Shown here: piece by piece, positions 8,965 through 17,317 of the stretch
Layout of the letters: each line of letters starts with the position of its first letter
How positions within the stretch are numbered: position 1 is the first letter of the stretch
Position numbers and translations under genes: made by a program
Assembly (NCBI GenBank): GCA_903789595.1
Contig: CAIFEZ010000009.1
Span: forward strand, 1-64,000
DNA: 64,000 bases
Reading direction: 5' to 3'
From: an uncultured eubacterium 1-6
GTDB taxonomy: Bacteria > Bacillota > Clostridia > Lachnospirales > Lachnospiraceae
The notes under the pieces: generated by a model
What the model saw: the letters and a program-made list of their open reading frames with translations, nothing else
Database searches by the model: none
What the model was told of the DNA's origin: nothing

Positions 8965-9570
8965 TCAGTCCGCCATGGCCTTCCGGATCGCCTGCAGCAG
9001 ATCGCCGTATTCTTCAAAAGCCGGAATCTCCGGATGATCCGCCTTGATCTTCTCCGTGCTGCGGAACAGGAATCCGGCCTTGCTCGCCTGAATCATCCCC
9101 AGATCATTGTAGCTGTCGCCGCTCGCGATGGTGTCAAACCCGATGGACTGCAGAGCCTTCACGGTGGTCAGCTTCGACTGCTCGCAGCGCATGCGGAAGC
9201 CTGTGATTTCACCGTTCTCCGCGACATCCAGCGTGTTGCAGAACAGCGTGGGATTGCCAAGCTTTTTCATCAGAGGCGCCGCGAACTGCTCAAACGTATC
9301 CGAAATCAGAATGACCTGCGTAAAGGAACGCAGCTCATCCAGAAACGCGCGGGCGCCCTCCAGAGGATCGATCGTTGCGATAACGTCCTGTATTTCCTTA
9401 AGCCCCAGCCCGTGTTCCTTCAGAATTCCCAGTCTCCAGTTCATCAGCTTATTGTAATCCGGCTCATCCCGGGTCGTTCTCTTCAGCTCCGGAATCCCGC
9501 TCGCCTTCGAAAAAGCGATCCAGATCTCCGGTACCAGTACACCTTCTACATCAAGACAAGTAATATACAT
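8965..9570 (-). CDS. thrH: Phosphoserine phosphatase / homoserine phosphotransferase
   Basis: A 201-residue HAD-superfamily protein closely resembling Pseudomonas ThrH, which removes phosphate from phosphoserine and can pass it to homoserine. HAD motif I is CLDVEGVLVPE (nucleophile Asp7), motif II is LISDTF, and the motif IV region reads ASGDSYNDLGM. The segments IWIAFSKASGI and TTRDEPDYNKLMNWRL match the cap region of ThrH, and the length is normal. An AGGAG ribosome site supports the ATG. It likely works in serine or threonine metabolism in the cytosol. The gene stands alone here, with the DnaA-box cluster downstream. Confidence 0.88.
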   Translation of the reverse strand: MYITCLDVEGVLVPEIWIAFSKASGIPELKRTTRDEPDYNKLMNWRLGILKEHGLGLKEIQDVIATIDPLEGARAFLDELRSFTQVILISDTFEQFAAPLMKKLGNPTLFCNTLDVAENGEITGFRMRCEQSKLTTVKALQSIGFDTIASGDSYNDLGMIQASKAGFLFRSTEKIKADHPEIPAFEEYGDLLQAIRKAMAD

Positions 9571-9628
9571 TTTTCATTTTCTCCTGTTCTGCCGTGTGTC
9601 ATTTCTGATGCAAGAATGAATGAAAGTT

Positions 9629-11152
9629 TTATCCGAGTGAAAAATCAAGCAGGTCAAACTGCCCCTTCCCCTCATACGCCAGATACAGCGGAGCCGTCCC
9701 GGCCTCCTGTTCCCAGGAGGTGGTGTATTTTCTCCATTCTCCGCTTCCGCTCAGCTCGATTTCCGCGGACGCTTCTCCGCCGTCGTCCGTAATCACATAC
9801 AGAACGCCCTCTCCGCGACCCCGCATTGTGACGGTGATCGTGACCTCCTCGCCGTCAAACTGAAAATATTTGTAGCCGATGATTGTGTCGTTCCCGATCC
9901 GGCCCACATAGGTTTCCTGCTCCTTCCCCTTCGTCCCGGGGATGAAGTTGCACATGATCCGCGGCGCATGATAATTCATGACGGCATTCGATCCGTGGCG
10001 CATCCGCCCGTTTGTCAGGTTGCAGCAGATCGCTGCCGGGTAGGTGCCCTCCGCAGAAAGCGGTCCGCCGTTCAGGCCGCAGCTTGTCATCTCTGCCTGG
10101 CAGATCGTGCCGTCCTCCAGAATCTCGATCGGCTCCGCGCACCCCTGACGGCTGTAATCGCTCATATTCGTCAGCCTGTGATAGAAGACATACCACTGCC
10201 CGTTGATGTACTCGATGCCTCCGTGGTTCGTTCCCGTATGATTCAGCCTTCTGGACGGTTTCCGTCCGTCCAGATAGATGTCACCGTTGGAAATGATCGT
10301 TCCGCGGAACGTGAACCCGTGATCCGGGTATTCGCTCGTCGCATAACAGAGCTCGTGGTTCTGCCTCGAGGAATACACAAAGATATACATCTTTCGAAGT
10401 TCAGACTTTGCCTCCACCCGGTATTTTACCCGGCGGATCGAGCTTCCCTCGAAGAAGGGATGACCGCTCTTCACGAACTCGTCCGGGGCGATTTTCACCG
10501 GTTCCGTCCCTGCCGTGAGCATGTCGTCCTCCAGCACGACCGTGCACGCCCCGTCAATTTCTCCTCTTACCGCGCGGATCTCCTCCGACGTCCGTCCGAA
10601 CACGCTTTCCATGGTTTTCCGCGCCGCGGCGGGAGGCAGCCTGTGCTGAAATCCATAGTACGCGCCATAATACAGACGGATTACACCGTCGTCATTTATC
10701 ACCGCCGGATCAAAGCAGATATATTTCGTAAGCGGATTTCCGTCCCTGTCCCGCACGACGCCCAGATACTCGAAGTGTCCGTTCGGCTCATCCGACACCG
10801 CCACGCTGACCGGGTTGCTGTAGCCGCCTTTTCCACGGTAGCCGGCCATGCAGTAGTACAGATAATACCTGCCGTCATTGCCGCGGACACAGTCCGGCGC
10901 GTACATGTAGGCCATTTTCACGGCATCGTACAGCGGATCCTGCTTCGCGCTGTAGATGGTCCCCGCGCAGGTCCAGTTCCCGAGGTCATCCACGGGAGCC
11001 GACCAGCCGACATAATCGCGGGCGCAGAAGGTTGCCGCGTTCGCCCTGTCATGTGAGCCGAAGACGTACACACGGTCTCCGAACACATGCGGCTCCCCGT
11101 CCGCGACATATTCCTCCAGCGGTAAGTATGGGTTAAATGCCTGTTTCGTCAT
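9629..11152 (-). CDS. Glycoside hydrolase family 43 enzyme
   Basis: A 507-residue GH43-type enzyme, a five-bladed propeller acting on arabinose- or xylose-containing glycans. Expected acids are visible: DGEPHVF near the start (Asp18, candidate base), YICFDPAVI (pKa-setting Asp) and FFEGSSIRR (candidate acid Glu). The last ~130 residues look like a beta-sandwich accessory domain (GEVLYV-, SGEWRKYTT-like strands), as in the CBM6-like tails of some GH43 subfamilies. There is no signal peptide, so it should act on imported oligosaccharides. GGAG precedes the ATG. No transporter is adjacent, and the exact substrate cannot be assigned. Confidence 0.88.
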   Translation of the reverse strand: MTKQAFNPYLPLEEYVADGEPHVFGDRVYVFGSHDRANAATFCARDYVGWSAPVDDLGNWTCAGTIYSAKQDPLYDAVKMAYMYAPDCVRGNDGRYYLYYCMAGYRGKGGYSNPVSVAVSDEPNGHFEYLGVVRDRDGNPLTKYICFDPAVINDDGVIRLYYGAYYGFQHRLPPAAARKTMESVFGRTSEEIRAVRGEIDGACTVVLEDDMLTAGTEPVKIAPDEFVKSGHPFFEGSSIRRVKYRVEAKSELRKMYIFVYSSRQNHELCYATSEYPDHGFTFRGTIISNGDIYLDGRKPSRRLNHTGTNHGGIEYINGQWYVFYHRLTNMSDYSRQGCAEPIEILEDGTICQAEMTSCGLNGGPLSAEGTYPAAICCNLTNGRMRHGSNAVMNYHAPRIMCNFIPGTKGKEQETYVGRIGNDTIIGYKYFQFDGEEVTITVTMRGRGEGVLYVITDDGGEASAEIELSGSGEWRKYTTSWEQEAGTAPLYLAYEGKGQFDLLDFSLG

Positions 11153-11187
11153 TTTTTCTCCAATTCCAATAAAGTAACTGTCCTGTC

Positions 11188-11282
11188 ATGAACCGTGCCG
11201 CAAACTGAATAAGTCCCCGCATAGGTCAAGTTCCCGCGTCACAAAGCAAGCTGCTTCGCAGTGTCCGTGACGCGCAATGCAC
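11188..11282. repeat. Dispersed palindromic repeat, family R4 copy 1
   Basis: This spacer between GH43 and ilvN carries GTGCCGCAAACTGAATAAG, then GTTCCCGCGTCAC and AGCTGCTTCGCAG. Its reverse complement aligns with 61742-61795, and its first part also matches 42782-42801. Inverted CTGCTTCGCAG and CGTCAC/GTGACG elements would fold into hairpins. Confidence 0.65.
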
Positions 11283-11307
11283 CGGCCTTAAAGGACTGCA
11301 TTCATCC

Positions 11308-11781
11308 TCAGCCCTTCGACATCGCGATGACGCCGGTCCGCTGAAGCTCCAGGATTCCGAAGCTGCGGACCAGCTCAATGAACTCATTGATGGTATCCGG
11401 CTCGTCCGTAATAAGGATTACCATGTTCTTCGGCGATACGTGGCGGATCTTCGCGCCCATGACGCTGCAGATCTCAATCAGAGAAGAACGGTTGGTCTGC
11501 GAATAGGAGACCTTGATCAGCATGGTCTCCAGCTCGACGCACCTCGGCTCGTCCAGGCGGCGCACCTTGATGACGTCCACCTTCTTGTTCAAGTGCTTCT
11601 CGATCTGATCAATCGTCCTCTGATCTCCGGTAGACACGATCGTCATGCTGGAGACATCCTTACGCTCCGTCTCTCCCACGGCGAGACTGTCAATATTATA
11701 TCCTCTTCTGGCGAACAAACCGGAAATGCCGGAGAGTACGCCGTCCTTGTTCTCTACCAGTACGGAAAAAATACCTTTCAT
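11308..11781 (-). CDS. ilvN: Acetolactate synthase small (regulatory) subunit
   Basis: A 157-residue regulatory subunit of acetohydroxyacid synthase. It begins with an ACT domain (FSVLVENKDGVLSGISGLFARRGYNIDSL), the site of valine feedback in this family, and has a second ACT-like half with LIKVSYSQTNR and the conserved IKVRRL segment. It activates the catalytic subunit in the first common step of valine, leucine and isoleucine synthesis. It starts 14 bp after the ilvB stop with a GGAGG site, so the two form one transcript. I saw no T-box or leader peptide signature upstream of the pair. Confidence 0.96.
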   Translation of the reverse strand: MKGIFSVLVENKDGVLSGISGLFARRGYNIDSLAVGETERKDVSSMTIVSTGDQRTIDQIEKHLNKKVDVIKVRRLDEPRCVELETMLIKVSYSQTNRSSLIEICSVMGAKIRHVSPKNMVILITDEPDTINEFIELVRSFGILELQRTGVIAMSKG

Positions 11782-11795
11782 ATTTCGCGCCCTCC

Positions 11796-13418
11796 TTAGT
11801 TTGTATTATTTGCGGAGTCGATCTCGCAGACCATGATGCACGCCCCGGGACAAGCCAGGAATCTGTCAAGTTCACCGTCCAGGGTTTCATTGGAATCCGC
11901 GTAGAAATAGTCCATGTCATAGGCTTCCGCCAGCTTGTCGTAATGCGGATATTTGTGCAGCTCCACCCCGGAGTAGCGCTTGTGATATTTCTTCTCCTGA
12001 TGCTCGCGGACCAGTCCCAGATAGGTGTTGCGCATCACCAGAATTTTCACCGGAATCCTATTCACGGCAATGGTCCCCAGCTCGAACATCGACATCTGGA
12101 AATCGCCGTCGCCGCACACGGCCACTACCTGCCGGGACGGATCCACCAGCTTGGCGCCGATCGCCGCCGGAATCGAATATCCCATCGTTCCCATTCCTCC
12201 GGTCGTCAGGAAGCGTCCGTTCTTCATGATATAATTGTCCGCCGACCACAGCTGGTTCTGCCCGACATCGGCGATATAAATCGCGTCATCGTCCATTTTT
12301 TCCGAAAGATGCTGTACCAGCGTCATCGGATTCACCAGAGCGTCACTGAACTTCCGGTGGTCAACCGTGCTGTGCTTAATCTGCTCCAGCTGCTCCAGCC
12401 ACGCACTGGTATCCAGGTGAATATCCGAATCCAGAAGCGCCTGGAACACGAGGCGGACATCCGCAACAAGCGGAATCGTCGGTCCGAGGTTCTTGCCGAT
12501 CTCGGCAGAATCGATGTCGATGTGAATGATATTGACCTGTTTTTCCAGATTTTCCGGCTTAGGAACGGCGCGGTCGGCGATTCTCGCCCCGACGACGATC
12601 AGAAGGTCGCTGTTCGCCACCGCCCGGTTCGCGTACGGCTTTCCGTTGTTGCCCAGCATTCCGAAATACAGCGGATGCGCCTTCGGAAGGACGCCCATTC
12701 CCATCATGGTGTGCACCAGAGGAATCTGATTCTTCTCGCAGAACGCCCGCACCAGTTCCTCGCCGTTTCCGAGGATCACCCCGCCTCCCACGCAGATCAG
12801 CGGCTTTTTCGCCTTGTTGATGGCCGTCACCACCTTCGCCAGCTGCTGGGCGTTCACCTTTGTGTTCGGCTTGTAGCCGCGGAGATTCACCTCCTCGGGA
12901 TATGAAAATTCCCTCTTCAGCTCGGCGCTCTGTACATCACAGGGAATATCGATCAGGACAGGCCCCTTGCGCCCGGTGGACGCGATATAGAAAGCTTCCT
13001 TGAAGATACGCGGAATATCATCCGCATTCTTGACAAGGTAGCTGTATTTTACAAAAGATTCCGTGGCGCCTCTCATGTCGGCCTCCTGGAACACGTCTCT
13101 TCCCAGAAGAGCGCTGTTCACCTGGCCGGTGATCGCCACGATCGGAATGCTGTCCGCGTACGCGGTAGCCAGTGCCGTGATCAGATTCGTCGCTCCTGGA
13201 CCGGACGAGGTCACGCAGACCGCCGTCTTCCTGGAGACGCGGGCATAACCGCTCGCTTCATGACCGGCCGCCTGCTCCTGACGCACCAGAATGTGCTCAA
13301 TCGACGGCGCGTCATATAGTGCATCGTAAAAAGGCGCAATCGCGACTCCCGGAATTCCGAAAATCTTGGTAACGCCCTCTGCTTCCAGACACTTCACCAT
13401 TGCCTCTGCACCATTCAT
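11796..13418 (-). CDS. ilvB: Acetolactate synthase large (catalytic) subunit
   Basis: A 540-residue ThDP-dependent acetohydroxyacid synthase catalytic subunit. It joins two pyruvates, or pyruvate and 2-ketobutyrate, in branched-chain amino acid synthesis. Seen motifs: FGIPGVAIAPFYDAL, RQEQAAGHEASGYAR with the ThDP-activating Glu, SSGPGATNLITALA, the FAD-region ARIADRAV, and the Mg/ThDP motif CGDGDFQM with NTYLGLVREHQ. The ORF extends 17 codons further upstream, but the ATG at 13418 follows GGAGG at correct spacing and matches the family start. It is followed directly by ilvN. Confidence 0.96.
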   Translation of the reverse strand: MNGAEAMVKCLEAEGVTKIFGIPGVAIAPFYDALYDAPSIEHILVRQEQAAGHEASGYARVSRKTAVCVTSSGPGATNLITALATAYADSIPIVAITGQVNSALLGRDVFQEADMRGATESFVKYSYLVKNADDIPRIFKEAFYIASTGRKGPVLIDIPCDVQSAELKREFSYPEEVNLRGYKPNTKVNAQQLAKVVTAINKAKKPLICVGGGVILGNGEELVRAFCEKNQIPLVHTMMGMGVLPKAHPLYFGMLGNNGKPYANRAVANSDLLIVVGARIADRAVPKPENLEKQVNIIHIDIDSAEIGKNLGPTIPLVADVRLVFQALLDSDIHLDTSAWLEQLEQIKHSTVDHRKFSDALVNPMTLVQHLSEKMDDDAIYIADVGQNQLWSADNYIMKNGRFLTTGGMGTMGYSIPAAIGAKLVDPSRQVVAVCGDGDFQMSMFELGTIAVNRIPVKILVMRNTYLGLVREHQEKKYHKRYSGVELHKYPHYDKLAEAYDMDYFYADSNETLDGELDRFLACPGACIMVCEIDSANNTN

Positions 13419-13522
13419 TTTTTTTCCTCCAATCTTGTAAAAAACTAACTCACAGCGTCCGAAAGACATCGTCTGTCAGCCGGCCATCTGTGCGCCATTG
13501 CATTTTTACTATACTGTCCTGT

Positions 13523-13730
13523 GTCATGGACAGGGATTTCCTGTACCTGCCGTCATTCGCATACCGACTGTAACAAAGATGCATCCTGTCCATGAAGCTG
13601 CGGAACTCCTCAGGCGCAGAGCGCCTTCGTCAGACAGTCCTCGCTTTTTCATTTACGTCTGCTCACGGATTCATCTTTTAACAGTCGGTAATGCTCTGAC
13701 AAATGGTACAGGAAATCTCTGTCCTCGGAA
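13523..13730. repeat. Inverted pair of R1 repeats
   Basis: Two copies of a roughly 60-bp element face each other. The left copy (from about 13528, plus strand) and the right copy (about 13722 back to 13663, minus strand) share GACAGRGATTTCCTGTACC, ACCGACTGT and AAAGATG. Both read DRDFLY followed by YRL in their own sense frames. A third, partial copy is at 1-52. Together with the R2 copy they fill the 609-bp gap between ilvB and htrA, where no intact gene is visible. Confidence 0.7.
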
Positions 13731-13829
13731 ATCCGGGTTCTTGCACTCCGTGCCCCCATTTTAGCATCATTGACTCTGTTTGAAAACCATCGGACGGACA
13801 AAATGGATACCTGGTTTCCTTTCCGGAAC

Positions 13830-13932
13830 GCGGGCACAAACGAGATAAAACACGCTGTGCGAGTTTTATCTCGCTATCGCGACGCTCGCCGCACACGAAT
13901 CCTTCGCATTCGGCTGCGGCTCACGGTTCACG
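13830..13932 (-). repeat. Dispersed repeat, family R2 copy 1
   Basis: About 100 bp whose reverse complement matches 40213-40318 over nearly its whole length. It contains AGATAAAACACGCTG/GAGTTTTATCTCG inverted arms and a GTGAGCC-CAGCCGAATGCGAAG block. Both copies sit just downstream of genes and next to a terminator-like hairpin. Confidence 0.85.
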
Positions 13933-13933
13933 T

Positions 13934-13980
13934 AAAAAAAAGCCCCGGAATCCTCGCGAGAGGTTTCCGGAACTTTTTCC
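13934..13980 (-). terminator. Rho-independent terminator of htrA
   Basis: On the minus strand a GC-rich stem (GTTCCGGAAA ... ATTCCGGGGC) is followed by eight T. It lies about 50 bp past the htrA stop codon. Confidence 0.85.
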
Positions 13981-14027
13981 TGTACACATATCGTTCGAAA
14001 AAAACTCTATACTAATCTGGAACCGAT

Positions 14028-15518
14028 TCAGCCTCCGAACGGGAATCCGAATCCGTAGCTGAAGCCATTTCCGGAATCGCCTGCGCTTCCGGAACTGGAA
14101 TTGCTGTCGGAACTATCCGTGCTGTCGGAATCGGAGCTTCCCATCAAAGCCTCGATATCGCTCTTGCTTCCCAGGGTAACCTTCGCGGACGCCTTTGAAT
14201 AGCTTCCGTTATTCGATCTCTGGTAGGTGATGGTCACGGTGTCGCCCGATTTATGATATCTCAGCTGTGTCGTAAGGTCATCTGCCGTGGATACGGATGT
14301 TCCGTCAATGGCTGTGATGACGTCACCCTTCTGTAGTCCCGCCTTGGCCGCCGGACTGTCGTCCGGTACGCTTGTCAGGCAGATGCCTTCCGGCATGTTG
14401 TAGACCTGTGCATACTGATCGGTTACATCCGCAGTCGAAACGCCGAGATACCCTCTCTTGTCATCACTGTAGGTCGTCTTTGTGGTCTCCTTCATGAGGC
14501 TCTCCAGGATCGACTCCGCCTTAGCCGTTGGAATCGCGTAACCCATGTTGTCGACAGAGGCTTCCCCGTCCGAGGAAGAACTCTTTGCTTCATTGATGCC
14601 GACAAGCTCTCCCTTCATGTTCAGAAGAGCGCCGCCGGAATTGCCCGCGTTGATGGCCGCATCGGTCTGAATCAGGCCCGTGGACTTCGTCGTCGAGCTT
14701 CCGTCAGAGAAATTCAAATCACGGTTCAGCGCGCTAACATATCCGGAAGTCACAGACTGCCCGTATCCAAGCGCATTACCGATGGCGACAACCTGATCTC
14801 CAAGCTGTACATCGTCGGAATTGCCGATGGTGATCGCCTTGATCTGGCCGAGCGTGTCATCGCTCAGATCGCTCTTCTGCACCGCTACCAACGCCAGGTC
14901 ATTGTCCGAATCCGTACCTTTAATCTGTCCTTCTACGACGGAGTCGTCGGAGAAGCCGACCGAAATCGTCGTTGCGCCGTCGATGACATGATTATTGGTG
15001 GCGATCAGAACTTCCTTATCGGTAATCCCAACGATAACGCCCGTGCCCGCGCCCTGTACCTCATACTGCTGGGATCCGCCGAAAAAGCTCTGCATCTGCT
15101 CCACCGACATGGTAGAAATCGTCACCATGGAAGGCATTGCCTTTGCCGCAACCTCCGCAACGGTAAGCTCTCCGCTCGTGGAGGATGAGGACGATGTGCT
15201 GTCGCTTGTATTATCAGAATCCGATGCCTTCGTCAGCGTAGCGGTCTGTGTCGCAGCGGATGCCGAGCTTGAGGAGGAGCTTGTATTCAGTGCCGAAGCC
15301 CCGGCATTTACACCGTAGGTCACGGTCCCCGCGATCAGACCAAAGACCAGTGCGCTGGCGATGACGGTTCCCCATCTGCGTCCGCTGCCATTCTTCTTCG
15401 CCGCTCTTGCCAGTCTGCGGCGTTCCCTCCGGTTCGGTTTCTTATCATTATTTCCATTCTGCTGAAAATCGTTCTGTCCGTTGTTGTAATCAAAAGTATT
15501 GTTATTAAATTCACTCAT
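14028..15518 (-). CDS. htrA: HtrA/DegP-like serine protease with PDZ domain
   Basis: A 496-residue membrane-anchored quality-control protease. After ~45 polar and basic residues comes one membrane segment (about 50-75), a Ser/Thr-rich spacer, the trypsin-like domain and one PDZ domain (about 380-460). The triad is visible: His177 in TNNHVIDG, Asp207 in DNDLALV and Ser294 in NAGNSGGALL. The tail is Ser/Asp-rich and ends in GNGFSYGFGFPFGG. The active domain should face the cell exterior and degrade misfolded exported proteins. I chose the ATG at 15518 with AAGGGTG upstream; an in-frame TTG 33 bases earlier is less likely. Confidence 0.93.
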   Translation of the reverse strand: MSEFNNNTFDYNNGQNDFQQNGNNDKKPNRRERRRLARAAKKNGSGRRWGTVIASALVFGLIAGTVTYGVNAGASALNTSSSSSSASAATQTATLTKASDSDNTSDSTSSSSSTSGELTVAEVAAKAMPSMVTISTMSVEQMQSFFGGSQQYEVQGAGTGVIVGITDKEVLIATNNHVIDGATTISVGFSDDSVVEGQIKGTDSDNDLALVAVQKSDLSDDTLGQIKAITIGNSDDVQLGDQVVAIGNALGYGQSVTSGYVSALNRDLNFSDGSSTTKSTGLIQTDAAINAGNSGGALLNMKGELVGINEAKSSSSDGEASVDNMGYAIPTAKAESILESLMKETTKTTYSDDKRGYLGVSTADVTDQYAQVYNMPEGICLTSVPDDSPAAKAGLQKGDVITAIDGTSVSTADDLTTQLRYHKSGDTVTITYQRSNNGSYSKASAKVTLGSKSDIEALMGSSDSDSTDSSDSNSSSGSAGDSGNGFSYGFGFPFGG

Positions 15519-15700
15519 AAGATTCACCCTTTCACCAATCTCCGCCGACAAATCCGGGGAGTTTTCTTGAATTCCTTTTTTCTGTTTCGCCTATCGACGT
15601 TTCTTACTTGTTCCTTACGATGTATATAGTAACGAAACTCTGTGATCTAATTTTGTGAATTCTGTGTCTCATTTTTGATAAGAATGTGATGAAAGTGTGA

Positions 15701-16162
15701 TAGTATCAGCTCTTCGAAAACGCAAACAGACTCGTCGCACGCGAAGCGCGCGTAAGAGGCTGGATGCGATTTCGAAGGCAACAGGCATGAGCACGAAGGG
15801 ACGCGCATGCGGCACGAAAGTGCGAATGCCTGTTGCGACGCGGAAGCACGAAGTGCGCAGCGGCGCGTAGCTGATACTCTATACGTCACTGATATTCAGC
15901 TCTTCGAAAACGCAAACAGATCGCCTGCCGCGAAGCGCGCGTAAGAGGCTGGATGCGATTTCGAAGGCAACAGGCATGAGCACGAAGGGACGCGCATGCG
16001 GCACGAAAGTGCGAATGCCTGTTGCGACGCGGAAGCACGAAGTGCGCAGCGGCGCGTAGCTGATACTCTATACGTCACTGATATTCAGCTCTTCGAAAAC
16101 GCAAACAGATCGCCTGCCGCGAAGCGCGCGTAAGAGGCTGGATGCGATTTCGAAGGCAACAG
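15701..16162. repeat. 189-190-bp tandem repeat, about 2.4 copies
   Basis: Units start at about 15708, 15898 and 16087, each with AGCTCTTCGAAAACGCAAACAGA. The first two are nearly identical; the third stops after GCGATTTCGAAGGCAACAG, right at the end of the adjacent glycosyltransferase gene. Each full unit is bounded by AGTATCAGCT and AGCTGATACT, and inside it CAACAGGCAT pairs with ATGCCTGTTG. It would form a long branched hairpin. The 657-bp spacer upstream of htrA holds this array plus about 180 bp of promoter-side sequence with nothing else recognised. Confidence 0.92.
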
Positions 16163-16175
16163 CCTCTTTCTCTTT

Positions 16176-17246
16176 CTACCGGATTTGACCGACCGCAGCC
16201 CTTGTGTAATAACCGCTTCGCAGCTGTCCGGAAACCTCCTTTACATGCTCCAGAAGATCCCGATACTCCTCCTCTGTCATGGCATCCAGCGCCGGAGCGA
16301 TATCATCCAGCGATTCTACGGCAATCCCGCAGTGATGCTTCTCCACAAATTCCGCGATCGCCGCTTCTTTCCAGACAATGACCGGAAGACCGGTTGCCAG
16401 GTACAGGGATGTCTTGTGAGGATTGTTGATCCGAAGATACTCGCCGTAAATTCCGGAGCAGGTGTCCTTCGAGCTTCCGTCCCACACCAGACCGAAGCTT
16501 CCGGACAGAGCAAACGGAATCTCATCCGGGCGGAACGATCCCTGATAGTGGATGTTCGGCCTGTTCTGCTCCTGATATCCGATTCCGTACAGGTTGAACT
16601 CGCAGTCATCCGGAAGCTCCGAGATATACCCCACCTTGACCGGGTTCAGGCTTCCCGCAATCACAACCGGCCCGTCCTTCCTTACCTTTCCCGGATCGAG
16701 CTTTTCGCTCCCCGGAATCAGGTAATCGAAAATATTCAGATTGATCAGCTTCCCCGACGCATACCCCATGTTCACCAGCCGGTCGTGCATGAACCGATTA
16801 TGCACAATCATCTGGCTCGAAAGCTTCAGAATTCTGGTTTCCTCCGCGATGAGTTCCTTTTTCTTCCAGGATTTGATATCGTCCGCCTTGAAATACCGGA
16901 ACGCGTCCAGGTCATGGATCAGAAGCACGACCTTCACCTGTCTCTTCCGCGCTTTTTCAAACAGCTCGGACACCTTCAACGGATGCCGCAGAACCGGAAA
17001 CTGCACAATCACCGTGTCGCCGTCTCTCACCTCAGACAGCGCCTGCTTCCACGCGGCCCGAATCTTCAGATTGTCCCGGATCTTCTGCATCGCGGACCGC
17101 TTTTCGGATTTTTCATCCATCTCCAGAACAACCGGAAGCTCGATCTCCTGGATCCCCATGTCCTTCAGAACATCGTAGGCATCGTTGCGCGCTTTCGGCC
17201 CCGCGACATTTTTTCCATTTTGTGCTTCACGAATAAAACACAGCAT
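16176..17246 (-). CDS. Glycosyltransferase, galactofuranosyltransferase-like
   Basis: A 356-residue protein with a GT-B fold pattern resembling the beta-1,6-galactofuranosyltransferase-like family of Firmicutes glycan clusters. The N-terminal half has KVVLLIHDLDAFR and a MIVHNRFMHDRL segment; the C-terminal half has VVIAGSLNPVK, NLYGIGYQ, GLVWDGSS, and NPHKTSLYLATGLPVIVW with a following Ala/Glu pair as in donor-binding sites. It should add a sugar to a surface glycan on the cytoplasmic face. Its end touches the 189-bp repeat array. Donor and acceptor are not known; the galactofuranose link is a family resemblance only. Confidence 0.75.
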   Translation of the reverse strand: MLCFIREAQNGKNVAGPKARNDAYDVLKDMGIQEIELPVVLEMDEKSEKRSAMQKIRDNLKIRAAWKQALSEVRDGDTVIVQFPVLRHPLKVSELFEKARKRQVKVVLLIHDLDAFRYFKADDIKSWKKKELIAEETRILKLSSQMIVHNRFMHDRLVNMGYASGKLINLNIFDYLIPGSEKLDPGKVRKDGPVVIAGSLNPVKVGYISELPDDCEFNLYGIGYQEQNRPNIHYQGSFRPDEIPFALSGSFGLVWDGSSKDTCSGIYGEYLRINNPHKTSLYLATGLPVIVWKEAAIAEFVEKHHCGIAVESLDDIAPALDAMTEEEYRDLLEHVKEVSGQLRSGYYTRAAVGQIR

Positions 17247-17317
17247 CTTTCCTCTTCCTTTTCTATATTATTCATAGGTGCAATCGCAGAAGACAGACAT
17301 GTTCTCATGACACATTG

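Noticed and set aside
11440-12905. Long plus-strand ORFs opposite ilvN and ilvB
   Set aside because: These are antisense shadows rich in His/Arg with no family match, over strongly recognised genes.
13419-14027. T-box or branched-chain amino acid leader upstream of ilvB
   Set aside because: No T-box consensus (AGGGTGGNACCGCG) or Leu/Val/Ile-rich leader peptide was found; the region is filled with R1 and R2 repeats.
15647-16078. Paired minus-strand ORFs in the 189-bp repeat (MTYRVSATRRCALRASASQQ)
   Set aside because: The ORFs exist because the repeat is duplicated; no ribosome site and composition dominated by palindromes. They more likely mark a non-coding element.
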